Assembly: GCA_030609975.1 (NCBI GenBank)
Contig: JAUWSR010000204.1
Span: forward strand, 1-7,085
Source of the DNA: Acidobacteriota bacterium
Lineage (GTDB): Bacteria; Acidobacteriota; Aminicenantia; Aminicenantales; Aminicenantaceae
Direction: 5' to 3'
DNA length: 7,085 bases
This document shows, piece after piece, positions 6,375 through 7,085 of the stretch (the stretch's first letter is position 1; every line of letters starts with the position of its first letter). The notes below the pieces were generated by a model. That model was given only the letters and a program-made list of their open reading frames with translations. It was not told the origin of the DNA and ran no database searches. The position numbers and the translations under genes are program-made.

Positions 6375-7085
6375 GACGGGCTCGGTTCAGCCTCCTTTTA
6401 TCCGCTCTTTACTTGGTTGTTCACATCACGGCTTCAGCCCAAGTTCCTGTCACCGCCCACAAATCCACCGAGCCTAAACCCGTTATGATCCGCTCCAGCC
6501 TCGATCCCGAAGCAGGAGCCTACGTGGGTCAGAAAGTAAGGCTTTATATTGAAGTTATGACAAACACCTGGTTCGCCAAGGCACCGCAGTATCCGGAACT
6601 GCGCATTCCTCATGCCATCTGCTTGGAATTGAGTCAATTCGGCACAAACTACACGGAACGCATCCAGGGAGAGACCTACGCCATCCAAAGGAAAGAGTAT
6701 GTGATCTATCCCCAGAGAGCTGAGCGGTATGCCGTTCCTTCTTTGGCTGTGGACATCGTCTATGCCCGTCCGGGTGAATCCGCAGGGGAGATGACTCTAA
6801 GCACTGCTCCGCTCGAGTTTGAAGCCCGAATCCCTGAACAAGCGCAAGGTGTGGACTTTTTCGTAAGCACACCGAGACTGCAGATCCACGAGTTATCCGA
6901 TCGTGTCTTCGAAGACATGAAGGTAGGAGACTCAGTGACCCGGACCATAACTATGACTGCAGACGATTCTGTGGGGATGATGCTTCCTCCCTTGGTGTTC
7001 GACCGCATAGAAGGATTGGCCGTTTATCCCAAAATTCCCCGCACTGAGAATACCAGCAATCGGGGAGAGTACACGGGCACCCGCA
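6371..7085 (+). CDS. batD: BatD-type periplasmic/membrane protein, N-terminal part (3' truncated by window)
   Basis: This frame stays open from ATG 6371 to the window end (238 codons, no stop), so it is a partial gene. The first 23 residues form a Sec signal peptide: MRRAR, a hydrophobic core, and ASA before Gln24. Residues 35-130 form a beta-rich domain with BatD-like features: YVGQKVRLYIEV, the TWFAKAPQYPELRIP block (66-80), FGTNYTERIQG (90-100), and QRKEYVIYPQRAERYAVPSL (106-125). A second domain starts at about 160, with KVGDSVTRTITMTADDSVG (184-202) and MLPP (204-207). BatD proteins usually carry repeated Ig-like beta domains in the periplasm and one C-terminal membrane helix, which would lie beyond the window. 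Their role is structural or client-binding within the Bat complex and is not biochemically defined. The four-base overlap with the preceding gene indicates co-expression. Assignment rests on remembered family motifs and context. Confidence 0.9.
   Translation, partial: MRRARFSLLLSALYLVVHITASAQVPVTAHKSTEPKPVMIRSSLDPEAGAYVGQKVRLYIEVMTNTWFAKAPQYPELRIPHAICLELSQFGTNYTERIQGETYAIQRKEYVIYPQRAERYAVPSLAVDIVYARPGESAGEMTLSTAPLEFEARIPEQAQGVDFFVSTPRLQIHELSDRVFEDMKVGDSVTRTITMTADDSVGMMLPPLVFDRIEGLAVYPKIPRTENTSNRGEYTGTR

Overview
The window is one tightly packed, plus-strand gene cluster with almost no non-coding DNA: a MoxR/Bat-type operon carrying an extra phosphatase gene. In order it holds the 3' end of a MoxR-family AAA+ ATPase (1-522, start lies before the window), a PafA-like alkaline phosphatase lipoprotein (537-2222), a soluble DUF58 protein (2236-3207), a single-span DUF4381 protein (3209-3721), a BatA-type membrane vWA protein (3722-4720), a BatB-type vWA protein fused to a BatC-like TPR region (4713-6374), and the 5' part of a BatD-type protein (6371 to the window end, no stop reached).

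The organism is most likely a Gram-negative bacterium. There is a lipoprotein signal with Glu after the Cys, a Sec signal peptide on BatD, and the gene order moxR / DUF58 / DUF4381 / vWA / vWA-TPR / batD is the one familiar from Gammaproteobacteria and some other Gram-negative lineages. Base composition looks moderate (roughly 50-55% GC by eye). I cannot assign a phylum from the sequence alone.

From established knowledge of the families, MoxR ATPases act with vWA-domain partners as chaperone-like machines. Bat clusters have been linked to aerotolerance, oxidative or envelope stress, but their direct clients are poorly known. Positive-inside reading of the membrane segments puts MoxR, DUF58 and the C-terminal domain of DUF4381 in the cytoplasm. 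It puts the BatA and BatB vWA domains, the TPR region and BatD in the periplasm. The lipoprotein phosphatase would sit in the same envelope compartment.

The most notable points are the phosphatase lodged between moxR and DUF58, flanked by the two loosest junctions of the operon; the contrast between an intact metal site (MIDAS) in BatA and degraded ones in BatB and DUF58; and a signal-peptide-like segment at the BatB-TPR fusion joint. No RNA genes, mobile elements, CRISPR arrays, terminators or internal promoters could be supported. No stretch longer than 14 bases lies outside a gene.
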